This document shows positions 48,775-57,900 of a stretch of 64,000 bases of DNA, piece by piece (position 1 is the first letter of the stretch; each line of letters opens with the position of its first letter). Made by a program: the position numbers and the translations under genes. The stretch lies in NCBI RefSeq assembly GCF_037940415.1, contig NZ_CP149798.1:1054001-1118000 (forward strand). Direction: 5' to 3'. The notes under the pieces are model-generated. The model searched no databases and had not been told where the DNA came from. It worked only from the letters and a program-made list of their open reading frames with translations. Origin of the DNA: Streptomyces sp. f51 (lineage in GTDB: Bacteria; Actinomycetota; Actinomycetes; Streptomycetales; Streptomycetaceae).

Positions 48775-49998
48775 CTACGTCGCGAAACCTCGGGTCAACT
48801 CGGGCGGTACGGAACTCATTCGGTCACAGGCGTCGACGACGGCCTGCTGCACCTCGTCCAACGGACGCCCCGCGGCGGCCGACTTGGCGATCGCCAGGGC
48901 CGCGGTCTGGACGGTGAGGGCGCGGGCTGCCACGTCCAGGGCGGGCCAGGGGTCGCCGTCGGGGGGAACGGCCGGGCCGCCCGCGTCGCGGTACGCGCCC
49001 AGGAAGCGCAGCCAGTCGCCGGGCGGCAGCAGCCCGCAGGCGTACCAGGCGGCGGGGCGGGCCAGGTCCCAGGCCGGTTCGCCGACGCCCAGGTCGTCGA
49101 CGTCGATGAGGAGCCAGGGGCCGTCCGGCGCGGGATGACGTACGAGCTGGCCGAGGTGCAGGTCGCCGTGGCACAGGGTCGTGGTGTCCGGCATCGGGGC
49201 CTCGGACCGCGCCCAGTCGGGCAGGGCGGCCCAGGCCCGCAGGACGGGGGCCGCGGCGGGGTGCGGGCCGGCCGCGCGCAGCCTGGCCAGGGCGCGGGCG
49301 GCCTTGGCGGGTCCCCGCATGGGCGGCAGCCCGTCCGGAGCGGGGGTCCGGTGCAGCCGGGCCAGCAGCGTCGCGGCCTCCTCCCAGGGAGCCGCCTGCG
49401 GAGCGTCGGGGTCCACGGGGGTGCCGTACGGCCACAGGGTCACCCGGCGGCCGAGGAGGTCGGCGGGGGCCGGGTCCGACGGCGGCAGGAGGATGCCGGG
49501 GAGGCGCGAGGCCGCGCGGAGGCGCAGGACGAGCTCACGGGGCTCCGTGTCCGGGGCGTGGGCCTTGGCGACGACCTCGCCGTGGCGGACCACGGTGCCG
49601 TCGTCGCGGTCCGCGAGAAGGGTGTCCTCGGCACCGCAGGCACAGACTCCGCGGGAACCGGCTTCACGGGGGCCGACACCATGGGAACCAGCTTCGCGGG
49701 GGCCGGCTCCGCAGGGGCCGACACCATGGGAACCAGCTGCATGGGGGCCGGCTTCACGGGGGTCGGCCTCGCGGGGGCCGACACCATGGGGACCGGCTCC
49801 GCGGGGGCCGGCTGCATGGGGGCCGGCCTCACGGGGGCCGACACCGTGGGGACCGGCTTCATGGGGACCGGCTGCATGGGGACCGGCTCCGCGGGGGCCT
49901 GCTCCGCGGGGGCCGGGTACGGCCACGGGTGCGGCGGCCGGATGAGCCGCGGCACGCGCCGCGTCGCCGAGCACGGTCGTCAGGCTGCGCACGGTCAC
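48775..49998 (-). CDS. aminoglycoside phosphotransferase/choline-kinase-fold protein with pentapeptide-repeat insert
   Basis: 407 residues from a GTG at 49998, just after GGGGGG. Residues 1-27 look like a normal N-terminus; residues 28-122 are 19 pentapeptides of the form [AV]GP[HR]x (AGPRG, AGPHA, VGPRE). The kinase-like part follows: nucleotide-binding strands (VVRHGEVVAKAHAP with the Lys), LLARLHRTPAPDGL, the catalytic loop TTLCHGDLHLGQLVRHPA and the metal-binding LLIDVDDLGVGEPAWDLARP. It should phosphorylate a small molecule; resistance is not implied. The insert falls before the N-lobe core, so the fold may be intact. Confidence 0.87.
   Translation of the reverse strand: MTVRSLTTVLGDAARAAAHPAAAPVAVPGPRGAGPRGAGPHAAGPHEAGPHGVGPREAGPHAAGPRGAGPHGVGPREADPREAGPHAAGSHGVGPCGAGPREAGSHGVGPREAGSRGVCACGAEDTLLADRDDGTVVRHGEVVAKAHAPDTEPRELVLRLRAASRLPGILLPPSDPAPADLLGRRVTLWPYGTPVDPDAPQAAPWEEAATLLARLHRTPAPDGLPPMRGPAKAARALARLRAAGPHPAAAPVLRAWAALPDWARSEAPMPDTTTLCHGDLHLGQLVRHPAPDGPWLLIDVDDLGVGEPAWDLARPAAWYACGLLPPGDWLRFLGAYRDAGGPAVPPDGDPWPALDVAARALTVQTAALAIAKSAAAGRPLDEVQQAVVDACDRMSSVPPELTRGFAT
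49633..49917. repeat. 15-bp minisatellite, 19 in-frame units, inside the kinase-like gene
   Basis: 285 bp made of 15-bp units such as GGGGGCCGGCTCCGC, GGGGGCCGACACCAT and GGGAACCAGCTTCGC. Units vary mainly at their last triplets. On the minus strand each unit encodes [AV]GP[HR]x. Length is exactly 19 x 15, so the frame is kept. Confidence 0.92.
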
Positions 49999-50313
49999 GT
50001 ATCCCCCCTGGACTGGACGACGGGCCTGGCCGGCGGGCCCGTACGGAGTCCGCCGCCCGGGCCACCTCCGGCTGAGGGTACGCAGCCGGACACCACCCCC
50101 GACACCCGGCACCGTGACTCCCCGGCCACCCGCGGCACCCCGGCTCCCCGCGCCTCGGGCACCGCGCACCCGTGGCGCCGCTGCCGTCCCGGGCACCCCC
50201 GCACCCAGGGCGTGGCCACCCTCCTGGGCACCCGTGCACCCATGGCCGCCTCGGCCACCGAGAACCCGGAACACCCCGTCGCCCCGCCCCGCCCCACTCT
50301 CTGCCCCCGGGGC
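49999..50313. other. 315-bp region upstream of the kinase-like gene
   Basis: No supported gene. It is Pro/Gly/Ala-like in translation in all frames with CGGCACC/GGGCACC-type short repeats (50070-50240). The promoter of the kinase-like gene must lie here. Confidence 0.45.
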
Positions 50314-50357
50314 AAAAAGAGATGCCCGCGCAGCTCCCCAGCTGCGCGGGCATCTTC
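50314..50357 (-). terminator. intrinsic terminator of the 68-residue protein gene
   Basis: Arms AGATGCCCGCGCAGCT (50320-50335) and AGCTGCGCGGGCATCT (50340-50355) with a 4-base loop; on the minus strand the stem is followed by CTTTTTGCC, a U-tract. One of the clearest factor-independent terminators in the window. Confidence 0.93.
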
Positions 50358-50442
50358 CTGCCGTCCGCCGCACCCCCGTCCCCACGGGGTTTCATGGCCG
50401 GATGTCCCCGCCCGGACCGCTCTTCCGGGCCTGGGGCGCCGC

Positions 50443-50649
50443 TCAGCGCCCCAGCATCACGCCCACGGACGACGCCTGTGTGACCACCGCGTCCCAGCCG
50501 CCGAAGGCGACTACGAGCAGGGCCGCCAGGGGAAGGACCATCGCGGTCGCCACCAAGGGGTGGCGACGACCCTGGCGGGTGCCGAACGCGGCTGTGTACG
50601 CCTTGCGTCCCTGCGTACGGAGATCCGTCCGCGGTGCCGTGTGGGCCAT
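50443..50649 (-). CDS. small basic membrane protein
   Basis: 68 residues, ATG at 50649 with GGAGAGGG upstream. A basic N-terminus (RTDLRTQGRKAYTAAFGTRQ) precedes a membrane helix (PLVATAMVLPLAALLVVAFG) and a short end (WDAVVTQASSVGVMLGR). Good ribosome site, appropriate codon bias and a dedicated terminator support it. Function unknown. Confidence 0.78.
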   Translation of the reverse strand: MAHTAPRTDLRTQGRKAYTAAFGTRQGRRHPLVATAMVLPLAALLVVAFGGWDAVVTQASSVGVMLGR

Positions 50650-50890
50650 GGTCCCTCTCCTGACCGAGATTCTGTTGTGCCTGGCAGCGGCGGGTGGCTG
50701 ACCTCGGGGGACGAGTGCTGCACCCGCCGCTTGACCTCAAATCTAGGCGCGTCACGCCGTCGGGTCGTCATGCCCTCGTACCGATTGCCGGGCCTCCCGG
50801 AGTATGAGCCGTGACCTGCCGAGTACTACCGTGGGTGGAGACGCGGACCCCGGTCTCAGGGTCTTCCCGGAGGGGACGCCCGATCCGCCC

Positions 50891-51124
50891 CTACTGTTCC
50901 GAGCTGTCCTCCCGGGGAACCGGCTGCTCGACGAGGGCCAGCACCCGAGTCGCCATGAAGCGGGCGGTCCGTACCACTGTTCCGTTTCGAGTGACTTCGC
51001 TCACTTCCACCACACCTCGGCGCACCGCCGTCTCCACCCGGCGGCCCGCCCTGCTCGCCACCACCTCGTACGTACGCGTCGTGTCCCCTGCGTCCACGAC
51101 TATCTCCACGCGGTCACCCCTCAC
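50891..51124 (-). CDS. small conserved beta-rich protein
   Basis: 77 residues from a GTG at 51124, with GAAGGGGG upstream. Alternating strands (RVEIVVDAGDTTRTYEVVAS, AVRRGVVEVSEVTRNGTVVR, ARFMATRVLALVEQPV) suggest a small beta-barrel. It has no membrane segment. It is divergent from the Ser/Thr kinase and could share its control region. No family is recognised; coding bias and ribosome site are convincing. Confidence 0.78.
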   Translation of the reverse strand: MRGDRVEIVVDAGDTTRTYEVVASRAGRRVETAVRRGVVEVSEVTRNGTVVRTARFMATRVLALVEQPVPREDSSEQ

Positions 51125-51326
51125 GGGCTCAATCCCCCTTCAGCGATGGATGGTTGGGATCACAGGCGGCCCAAAGAGCTGTTGCCCGCACGCTCTCTGA
51201 CCACCTCTCAAGTTTCCCACCCGGCACTGACAATCGATCGGGACGAGAGGGCGCGGCCTCTGCGCGCACCCGGCCGCGGAAACGTAAGCTGTGGCTCGTC
51301 AAACGGACCGGGCAGCGGGGATGGAC

Positions 51327-52583
51327 ATGGCGATGATGCGCCTGAGGCGCGAGGACCCGCGTGTCGTCGGCTCGTTCAGGCTTCACCGACGGCTCGGCGC
51401 GGGGGGTATGGGTGTGGTCTACCTGGGCTCCGACCGGCGCGGCCAGCGGGTCGCGCTGAAGGTGATCCGGCCCGATCTGGCGGAGGATCAGGAGTTCCGT
51501 TCCCGGTTCGCCCGCGAGGTCTCGGCCGCACGGCGGATCAGGGGCGGCTGCACGGCACGGCTCGTCGCCGCCGACCTGGAGGCGGACCGCCCGTGGTTCG
51601 CGACGCAGTACGTGCCGGGGCCGTCCCTGCACGACAAGGTCGCCGAGGAGGGTCCGCTGTCGGCCGCCGACGTGGCCGCCGTCGGCGCCGCCCTCTCCGA
51701 GGGGCTCGTCGCGGTGCACGAGGCCGGGGTGGTCCACCGTGACCTCAAGCCGTCCAACATCCTGCTGTCCCCGAAGGGACCGCGGATCATCGACTTCGGC
51801 ATCGCGTGGGCGACGGGGGCGAGCACGCTCACCCATGTCGGCACGGCCGTCGGCTCTCCGGGCTTCCTGGCTCCGGAGCAGGTGCGCGGCGTCGCCGTCA
51901 CCCCGGCCACGGACGTGTTCGCGCTCGGTGCCACGCTCGCGTACGCGGCGACCCAGGACTCGCCCTTCGGCCAGGGCAGCTCCGAGGTGATGCTCTACCG
52001 CGTGGTCCACGAGGAGCCCCATCTGCACGGGGTCCCCGACGCGCTCGCGCCGCTGGTCCGTGCCTGCCTGGCGAAAGATCCCGAGGAGCGGCCCAGCACC
52101 CTCCAACTGTCCCTGCGGCTCAAGGAGATCGCCGCCCGCGAGGCCCAGGGCATGGTGGACACGCGGCCGCCCGCACAGCGTTCGGATCCGGACCGGCCCA
52201 CGGGCCGGCTGGCCGAGCAGTACGCCGAACAGCGCACCCAGCGGCGGCCCGGGGCCACTCCCCCGCCGCGCACCGGCGGGACGAACGGCGGATCGCGGTC
52301 GGGCTCGCGCCCGGCGCCCCCGCGCAACACCGGCCGCACCGGGAACAGGCCCGCCCCCCGCAGCGGCACCGGAAGGACCGGCCCGCGGACCACCGGCACC
52401 GGCAGGCGGCCCGCCAACCCGCGACTGCTGCGCCAGCGGCTCTTCGTGTTCGTGGTGGTGACGCTGCTGGTCGCGCTGGGGATCGCGGCGGCCCAGGGAT
52501 GCCAGGGGCCGTCCCGCGGCCTCGACGACAGCCCGCGCAAGCCCGTGCACCAGCAGCAGGCGGCGTCCGGGGCACTCCCCTAG
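51327..52583 (+). CDS. membrane Ser/Thr protein kinase (PknB-type Hanks kinase)
   Basis: 418 residues from an ATG at 51327 (MAMMRLRREDPRVVGSFRLH); starts at 51291 or 51321 are alternatives. Kinase domain: glycine loop RLGAGGMGVVYLG at 22-34, K45 in VALKVI, VVHRDLKPSNILL near 134, IIDFGIAWATGAS near 154, FLAPEQVRG, and TDVFALGATLAYA. Then a Pro/Arg/Thr/Gly-rich juxtamembrane stretch of about 90 residues, one membrane helix near 370-392 (LFVFVVVTLLVALGIAAAQG) and a 30-residue external tail. It has no PASTA sensor domains, so any signal is read otherwise. Confidence 0.93.
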   Translation: MAMMRLRREDPRVVGSFRLHRRLGAGGMGVVYLGSDRRGQRVALKVIRPDLAEDQEFRSRFAREVSAARRIRGGCTARLVAADLEADRPWFATQYVPGPSLHDKVAEEGPLSAADVAAVGAALSEGLVAVHEAGVVHRDLKPSNILLSPKGPRIIDFGIAWATGASTLTHVGTAVGSPGFLAPEQVRGVAVTPATDVFALGATLAYAATQDSPFGQGSSEVMLYRVVHEEPHLHGVPDALAPLVRACLAKDPEERPSTLQLSLRLKEIAAREAQGMVDTRPPAQRSDPDRPTGRLAEQYAEQRTQRRPGATPPPRTGGTNGGSRSGSRPAPPRNTGRTGNRPAPRSGTGRTGPRTTGTGRRPANPRLLRQRLFVFVVVTLLVALGIAAAQGCQGPSRGLDDSPRKPVHQQQAASGALP

Positions 52584-52590
52584 GGCCTGT

Positions 52591-52623
52591 GGGCGCGCTC
52601 TCCGGTCCGGCCGGAGCGCGCCC
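52591..52623. terminator. bidirectional terminator between Ser/Thr kinase and methyltransferase genes
   Basis: Arms GGGCGCGCTC (52591-52600) and GAGCGCGCCC (52614-52623); the 13-base loop can pair further as CCGG. It lies between convergent stop codons. Confidence 0.75.
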
Positions 52624-52650
52624 GCCACGGCATCCCGGAGAGCGCGGCTC

Positions 52651-53469
52651 TCAGCTCCCGGGGCGGCCCGTCGCCACCGCGTAGAAGGCGACCGCGGCCG
52701 CCGCGCCGACGTTCAGGGAGTCGACGCCGTGGGCCATCGGGATGCGGACCCATTCGTCGGCGGCCATCAGCGCCCGGGTGGAGAGCCCGTCGCCCTCCGC
52801 GCCGAGCATCAGCGCGACCCGGTCCATCGTGTGCGGGGCGGCCTCGTCGAGGGACCTCGCCTTCTCGTCCGGGGTGAGGGCGAGCAGGTTGAACCCGGCG
52901 TCGCGGACCGACTCCAGGCCCTTGGGCCAGGTGTCGAGGCGGGCGTAGGGGACCGAGAAGACCGCGCCCATCGACACCTTGACCGAGCGGCGGTAGAGCG
53001 GGTCGGCGCAGTCCGGCGAGAGCAGGACCGCGTCCATGCCGAGGGCCGCGGCGGAGCGGAAGATGGCGCCGATGTTCGTGTGGTCGTTGACCGACTCCAT
53101 GACGACGACCCGGCGCGCGGTCCGCAGCAGTTCCTCCGCCGTCGGCAGCGGCTTGCGCTGCATGGAGGCGAGCGCTCCCCGGTGGACGTGATAGCCGGTG
53201 ACCTGCTCGGCGAGCTCCGGGCTGACCGCGTAGACGGGTGCCGGGAGTTCGTCGATGACATCGCGCATGACGTCGACCCACTTGGCGGACAGCAGCATCG
53301 AGCGCATCTCGTAGCCGGCGTCCTTGGCCCGTCTGATGACCTTCTCGCCCTCGGCGATGAACAGGCCCTCGGCGGGTTCGCGCTTGCGGCGCAGTTCCAC
53401 GTCGGTCAGGCCCGTGTAGTCGCGCAGACGCGGGTCGTCGGGGTTGTCGACGGTGATGAGATCGGCCAC
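52651..53469 (-). CDS. TrmH/SpoU-family RNA 2'-O-methyltransferase
   Basis: 272 residues from a GTG at 53469. An N-terminal substrate-binding domain (RRKREPAEGLFIAEGEKVIR) is followed by the SPOUT fold: motif 1 VVMESVNDHTNIGAIFRSAA near 127, motif 2 ALMLGAEGDGLSTRALMAAD near 225, and motif 3 IPMAHGVDSLNVGAAAAVAF near 245, which forms the knot. It should methylate a ribose in rRNA or tRNA. Resistance-type (Tsr-like) enzymes share the fold, but the general N-terminus argues for a housekeeping role. Confidence 0.93.
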   Translation of the reverse strand: MADLITVDNPDDPRLRDYTGLTDVELRRKREPAEGLFIAEGEKVIRRAKDAGYEMRSMLLSAKWVDVMRDVIDELPAPVYAVSPELAEQVTGYHVHRGALASMQRKPLPTAEELLRTARRVVVMESVNDHTNIGAIFRSAAALGMDAVLLSPDCADPLYRRSVKVSMGAVFSVPYARLDTWPKGLESVRDAGFNLLALTPDEKARSLDEAAPHTMDRVALMLGAEGDGLSTRALMAADEWVRIPMAHGVDSLNVGAAAAVAFYAVATGRPGS

Positions 53470-53533
53470 AGGGTGATACTGCCTTGTCCTGGGTGCGGTG
53501 CCAACGGCTGGGAACGGGTTGGGTTACCCGGGG

Positions 53534-54766
53534 TTACTCGGGAATCCCGGGGCCGACGTCCACGACCTCGCCGATGACGATGACGGCGGGGGGCCTGACG
53601 TCCTCGGCGCGGACGGTCTCGGCGACGGTGGCCAGGGTGGCGTCGACGCGGCGCTGTGCGGCGGTCGTGCCCTCCTGGACGAGGGCGACGGGGGTGTCGG
53701 CTGGCTTGCCGTGCGCCACGAGCGTCTCGGCGATCCGGCCGATCTTGTCGACGCCCATGAGGACGACGAGGGTGCCGCGCAGCTTGGCGAGCGCGGGCCA
53801 GTCGACCAGGGAGCGCTCGTCGTCGGGAGCCACATGACCGCTGACCACGGTGAACTCGTGGGCGACGCCCCGGTGGGTGACCGGGATCCCGGCCGCGCCC
53901 GGCACCGAGATCGAGCTGGAGATGCCGGGGACGATCGTGCAGGCGATGCCGGCCTCGGCGAGCGCCTGGGCCTCCTCCATGCCGCGCCCGAAGACGAACG
54001 GGTCGCCGCCCTTGAGGCGGACGACGGACTTGCCCTGCTTCGCGTGCTCGATGAGCGCGTTGTTGATGGCCTCCTGGGCCATGAACCGCCCGTACGGGAT
54101 CTTCGCCGCGTCGATCACCTCGACGTGCGGCGGGAGTTCGGCGAGCAGGTCGCGGGGGCCGAGGCGGTCGGCGATGACCACGTCGGCCTCGGCGAGCAGC
54201 CGGCGGCCGCGGACCGTGATCAGGTCGGGGTCGCCGGGGCCTCCGCCGACCAGGGCGACGCCGGGGGTACGGGTGCGGTGGTGCGGCGCGACGAGCGTGC
54301 CGTCGCGCAGGCCCTCGACCACGGCGTCGCGGATGGCGGCGGTGTGGCGGGGGTCGCGGCCCTTGGCGTCCGTGGTGAGGACGGCGACGGTCACGCCCTC
54401 GCTGTGGCCGGTGGCCGGGGTCCACGCGGTCGCCGCGTCGGCGTCGTCCGAGCGGACGCACCAGACGCGCCGGCGCTCGGCCTCGGCCGAGGCCTCGGCA
54501 CTGGCGGCCGGGTCGCTGGTGGCGATGAGCGCGTACCAGGCGTCGGCGAGGTCGCCCTCCTCGTACGGGCGCCTCGTCCAGGTGATCTCGCCCGCGTCGG
54601 CCATCGCCTCGACGGACGGGGTGGCCTGCGGGGAGACGAGCTGGACGTCCGCGCCCGCCGCGATGAGCGCGGGAAGCCGGCGCTGGGCCACCTGGCCACC
54701 GCCGAGGACGACGACGCGACGACCGGCGAGGCGGAGGCCCACGGGGTAGGCGGGGTGTTCGGCCAT
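53534..54766 (-). CDS. cobA: siroheme synthase-like uroporphyrinogen-III C-methyltransferase
   Basis: 410 residues from an ATG at 54766 (MAEHPAYPVGLRLAGRRVVV). The N-terminal 150 residues are a Rossmann precorrin-2 dehydrogenase-like domain (VVVLGGGQVAQRRLPALIAA); the C-terminal 245 are SUMT: VALVGGGPGDPDLITVRGRR, ADVVIADRL, KSVVRLKGGDPFVFGRGMEE, VPGISSSISVPGAAGIPVTH. This is the CysG plan in reverse order of length but lacks the middle dimer/ferrochelatase domain. It makes precorrin-2, the branch to siroheme and cobalamin. Followed downstream by TrmH; upstream is cobT. Confidence 0.93.
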   Translation of the reverse strand: MAEHPAYPVGLRLAGRRVVVLGGGQVAQRRLPALIAAGADVQLVSPQATPSVEAMADAGEITWTRRPYEEGDLADAWYALIATSDPAASAEASAEAERRRVWCVRSDDADAATAWTPATGHSEGVTVAVLTTDAKGRDPRHTAAIRDAVVEGLRDGTLVAPHHRTRTPGVALVGGGPGDPDLITVRGRRLLAEADVVIADRLGPRDLLAELPPHVEVIDAAKIPYGRFMAQEAINNALIEHAKQGKSVVRLKGGDPFVFGRGMEEAQALAEAGIACTIVPGISSSISVPGAAGIPVTHRGVAHEFTVVSGHVAPDDERSLVDWPALAKLRGTLVVLMGVDKIGRIAETLVAHGKPADTPVALVQEGTTAAQRRVDATLATVAETVRAEDVRPPAVIVIGEVVDVGPGIPE

Positions 54767-54922
54767 GGAGGTGCGGCTCCTCGTACGGGCGGGCGGTGCG
54801 GTGGGCGCTGCGGCTCTGGAGCGGCCCTGACGTGGGGTTCTTCGGTGGGGATCCAGACTGCGGCGAGGGTGGGGCGGACAGGCCGGAACGCCTGCCCGCC
54901 CCACCCCACCGGTGCCGTGGGC

Positions 54923-57900
54923 CTACTTCTCGGTCACCCCGGCCGAGTCGAACGTGGCGACCTCGTGCATCGCCCGCGCCGCGCTCTGCACGATGGGCAG
55001 GGCGAGCAGGGCGCCGGTGCCTTCGCCGAGGCGCAGGTCGAGGTCGATCAGCGGGCGCAGGCCGAGCTTGTTCAGGGCGGCCACGTGGCCGGGCTCGGCG
55101 CTGCGGTGGCCCGCGATGCAGGCGGCCAGGACCTCGGGCGCGATGGCGCGGGCCACCAGCGCGGCGGCTCCCGCGCTGACGCCGTCCAGGATCACCGGCG
55201 TCCGCAGGGACGCCCCGCCGAGGAGCAGCCCGACCATGGCCGCGTGCTCCAGGCCGCCGATCGCCGCGAGGACGCCGATCGGGTCGGCCGGGTCCGGCTG
55301 GTGGAACTCGATGGCACGCCGGACGACCTCGGTCTTGCGGGCCAGGGTCTCGTCGTTGATGCCGGTGCCACGGCCCGTCACCTCGGCGGGGTCGGCGCCG
55401 GTGAAGACCGAGATCAGGGCCGCCGACGCGGTCGTGTTGGCGATGCCCATCTCACCGGTCAGCAGTGCCTTGTTGCCCGCGGCCACCAGGTCACGGGCGG
55501 TCTCGATGCCCACCTCCAGGGCGGCGACGGCCTCTTCGCGGGTCATGGCCGGTCCGGTGGTCATGTCGGCGGTGCCGGCGCGGACCTTGCGCGGCAGCAG
55601 ACCCGGGGTGGCAGGCAGGTCGGAGGCGACACCGACGTCGACGACGCAGACCTCGGCGCCCACCTGGTTGGCGAACGCGTTGCAGACCGCGCCGCCGCCG
55701 AGGAAGTTGGCGACCATCTGGCCGGTGACCTCCTGCGGCCAGGGGGTGACGCCCTGCGCGTGGACACCGTGGTCACCGGCGAAGATCGCGACGGCGGCGG
55801 GCTCCGGGATCGGCGGCGGGCACATCCGGGACAGGCCCGACAGCTGCGCGGAGATGATCTCCAGCATGCCGAGGGCGCCCGCGGGCTTGGTCATCCGCTT
55901 CTGGCGCTCCCACGCCTCGCCCAGCGCCTTGGCGTCGAGCGGGCGGATGTTGGAGACCGTCTCGGCGAGCAGGTCGTGCGGCTCCTCGCCGGGCAGCGCG
56001 CGGCGGCCGTACGTCTCCTCGTGCACGACCCAGGACAGGGGGCGGCGCTTGGACCAGCCGGCCTGCATCAGCTCGGGCTCCTCCGGGAACTCGTCGACGT
56101 ACCCGACGCACAGGTAGGCGACGACCTCCAGGTGCTCGGGCAGGCCCAGCGCGCGGACCATCTCGCGCTCGTCGAAGAAGCTGACCCAGCCGACGCCGAG
56201 GCCCTCGGCGCGGGCGGCGAGCCAGAAGTTCTCCACGGCGAGCGCGGCGGAGTACGGCGCCATCTGCGGCTGGGTGTGCCGGCCGAGGGTGTGGCGTCCG
56301 CCGCGGGTCGGGTCCGCGGTGACGACGACGTTCACCGGGGTGTCGAGGATGGCCTCGATCTTCATTTCCTTGAACTGCTTGGCCCGGCCCTTGGGGAGCG
56401 ACTTGGCGTAGGCCTCGCGCTGGCGCTGGGCGAGTTCGTGCATGCTGCGCCGGGTCTCGGCGGAGCGGATGACGACGAAGTCCCAGGGCTGGGAGTGGCC
56501 CACGGACGGGGCGGTGTGCGCGGCCTCCAGGACGCGCAGGAGCACGTCGTGCGGGATCGGGTCGCCGCGGAAGCCGTTGCGGATGTCGCGGCGCTCGCGG
56601 ATCACGCGCAGCACGGCCTCGCGCTCGGCGTCGTTGAAGCCGGGGGCCGCCGGACCTGCGGACTCGCGTACGTCTTCCGCCACGGCCGTGCTCTCTTCCT
56701 GGTCGGCGACCTGGGTGTGCAGGTCCTCCGCGTGCTGTGCGGCCATGGGTTCCGGCTCCGCGTCGAGCGGCTGCGGCAGGGCCTCGGGACCGGCCTCGGC
56801 CTCCCGGGGCGCGGGCACCGACGGCTGCGCGAGCGGGGCGGCCTCCACGACGGGGGTCTCCTCGGCCGGTACGGGTGCGACTGCCGCCGGTTCCTGGACC
56901 GGGAGCTCCTCCTCGACGGGCGCCGGAATCAGGGTCATGCCGTGCGGCGGGGTCGGGGTCTGGTGGGCGGTCGTCGGCACCGTGCCGTCCAGGGGCGGGA
57001 ATCCGCCGAGGCTCCGGTCGGCCTGCGGCACCTCGGGCGCGCCGGGGAATCCGGGGGCGCCCGCCGTGTCCAGGGCGGCGTCGGGGTGCTGGTTCCGGTC
57101 GGCGTGGTGCGGGTCGCCGTCGGACCGGCCCTCGGCCGGGTGGGCGGGCCCGGCCTGCGCGGCCACGGCCACCGGCACGGCCTGCGGGATCTCGGTGAAG
57201 CCGGGCGCCGCCGGGGCGGCGCCGTCCTGGGCGGACGTCACGTCCTCGGTGAAGCCTGCGGCCTCCGGGAAGGCGGCGGCCTCGGCGAAGGCCGCGCCGT
57301 TCTCGGCGATGACGGGCTGGTCCGTGAAGTGCGGGGCCTGGACCTCGTCGGTGGCGACGTCCTGTCCGCCCTGCGCGGCTTCGGCCGAGCGCGCGGAGAG
57401 GGCCGACAGCGCGGACTCCGGTGTCTCGTAGGTGTGCGGGACCGGGGCGGCGGACTGCCCCTCATCGCCGGGAACGGCGCCGGCCAGAGGCTCCTCGTCC
57501 GCGACGAGGACAGCCGGTTCCGGCAGCTGGATGACGGGCTCGGCGAACCCGGCCTCCTCGACCGCGGGCGCGGCGAGGCCGGCTCCGTCGGTGTCCTGGG
57601 AGACGGGCTGCGAGGGGGCCTGCTCGGCGGCGGGGGCGGGGCCCTCGGCCGGGGCGTGCGGCTGCGCGAGGACGACGTGTCCGGTGTCCTCGGCGGTCGG
57701 CGCGGGTGCGGCCTCGGGCGTCTCGGTCTCGGTCTCGGGCTCGGCGGGAACGTGTCCCACGGCCTCGACGGGGTCAGGCGCGCCGATGGTGTCCGGGGCG
57801 TCCTGGAACTGCGGGCCGTCGGGAACGGCCGTGAGGGCCGGACCGTCCGTGACGGGCACGTCGGGCGCAGGGCCGGCCGCCTGGTCGTGGAGGTCGAGCG

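Noticed and set aside
49633..49917. The repeats as a CRISPR array
   Set aside because: Units are 15 bp and contiguous with no spacers, and no cas genes are present.
48775..49998. Aminoglycoside resistance gene
   Set aside because: The fold matches the phosphotransferase superfamily, but sequence and context do not point to an antibiotic substrate.
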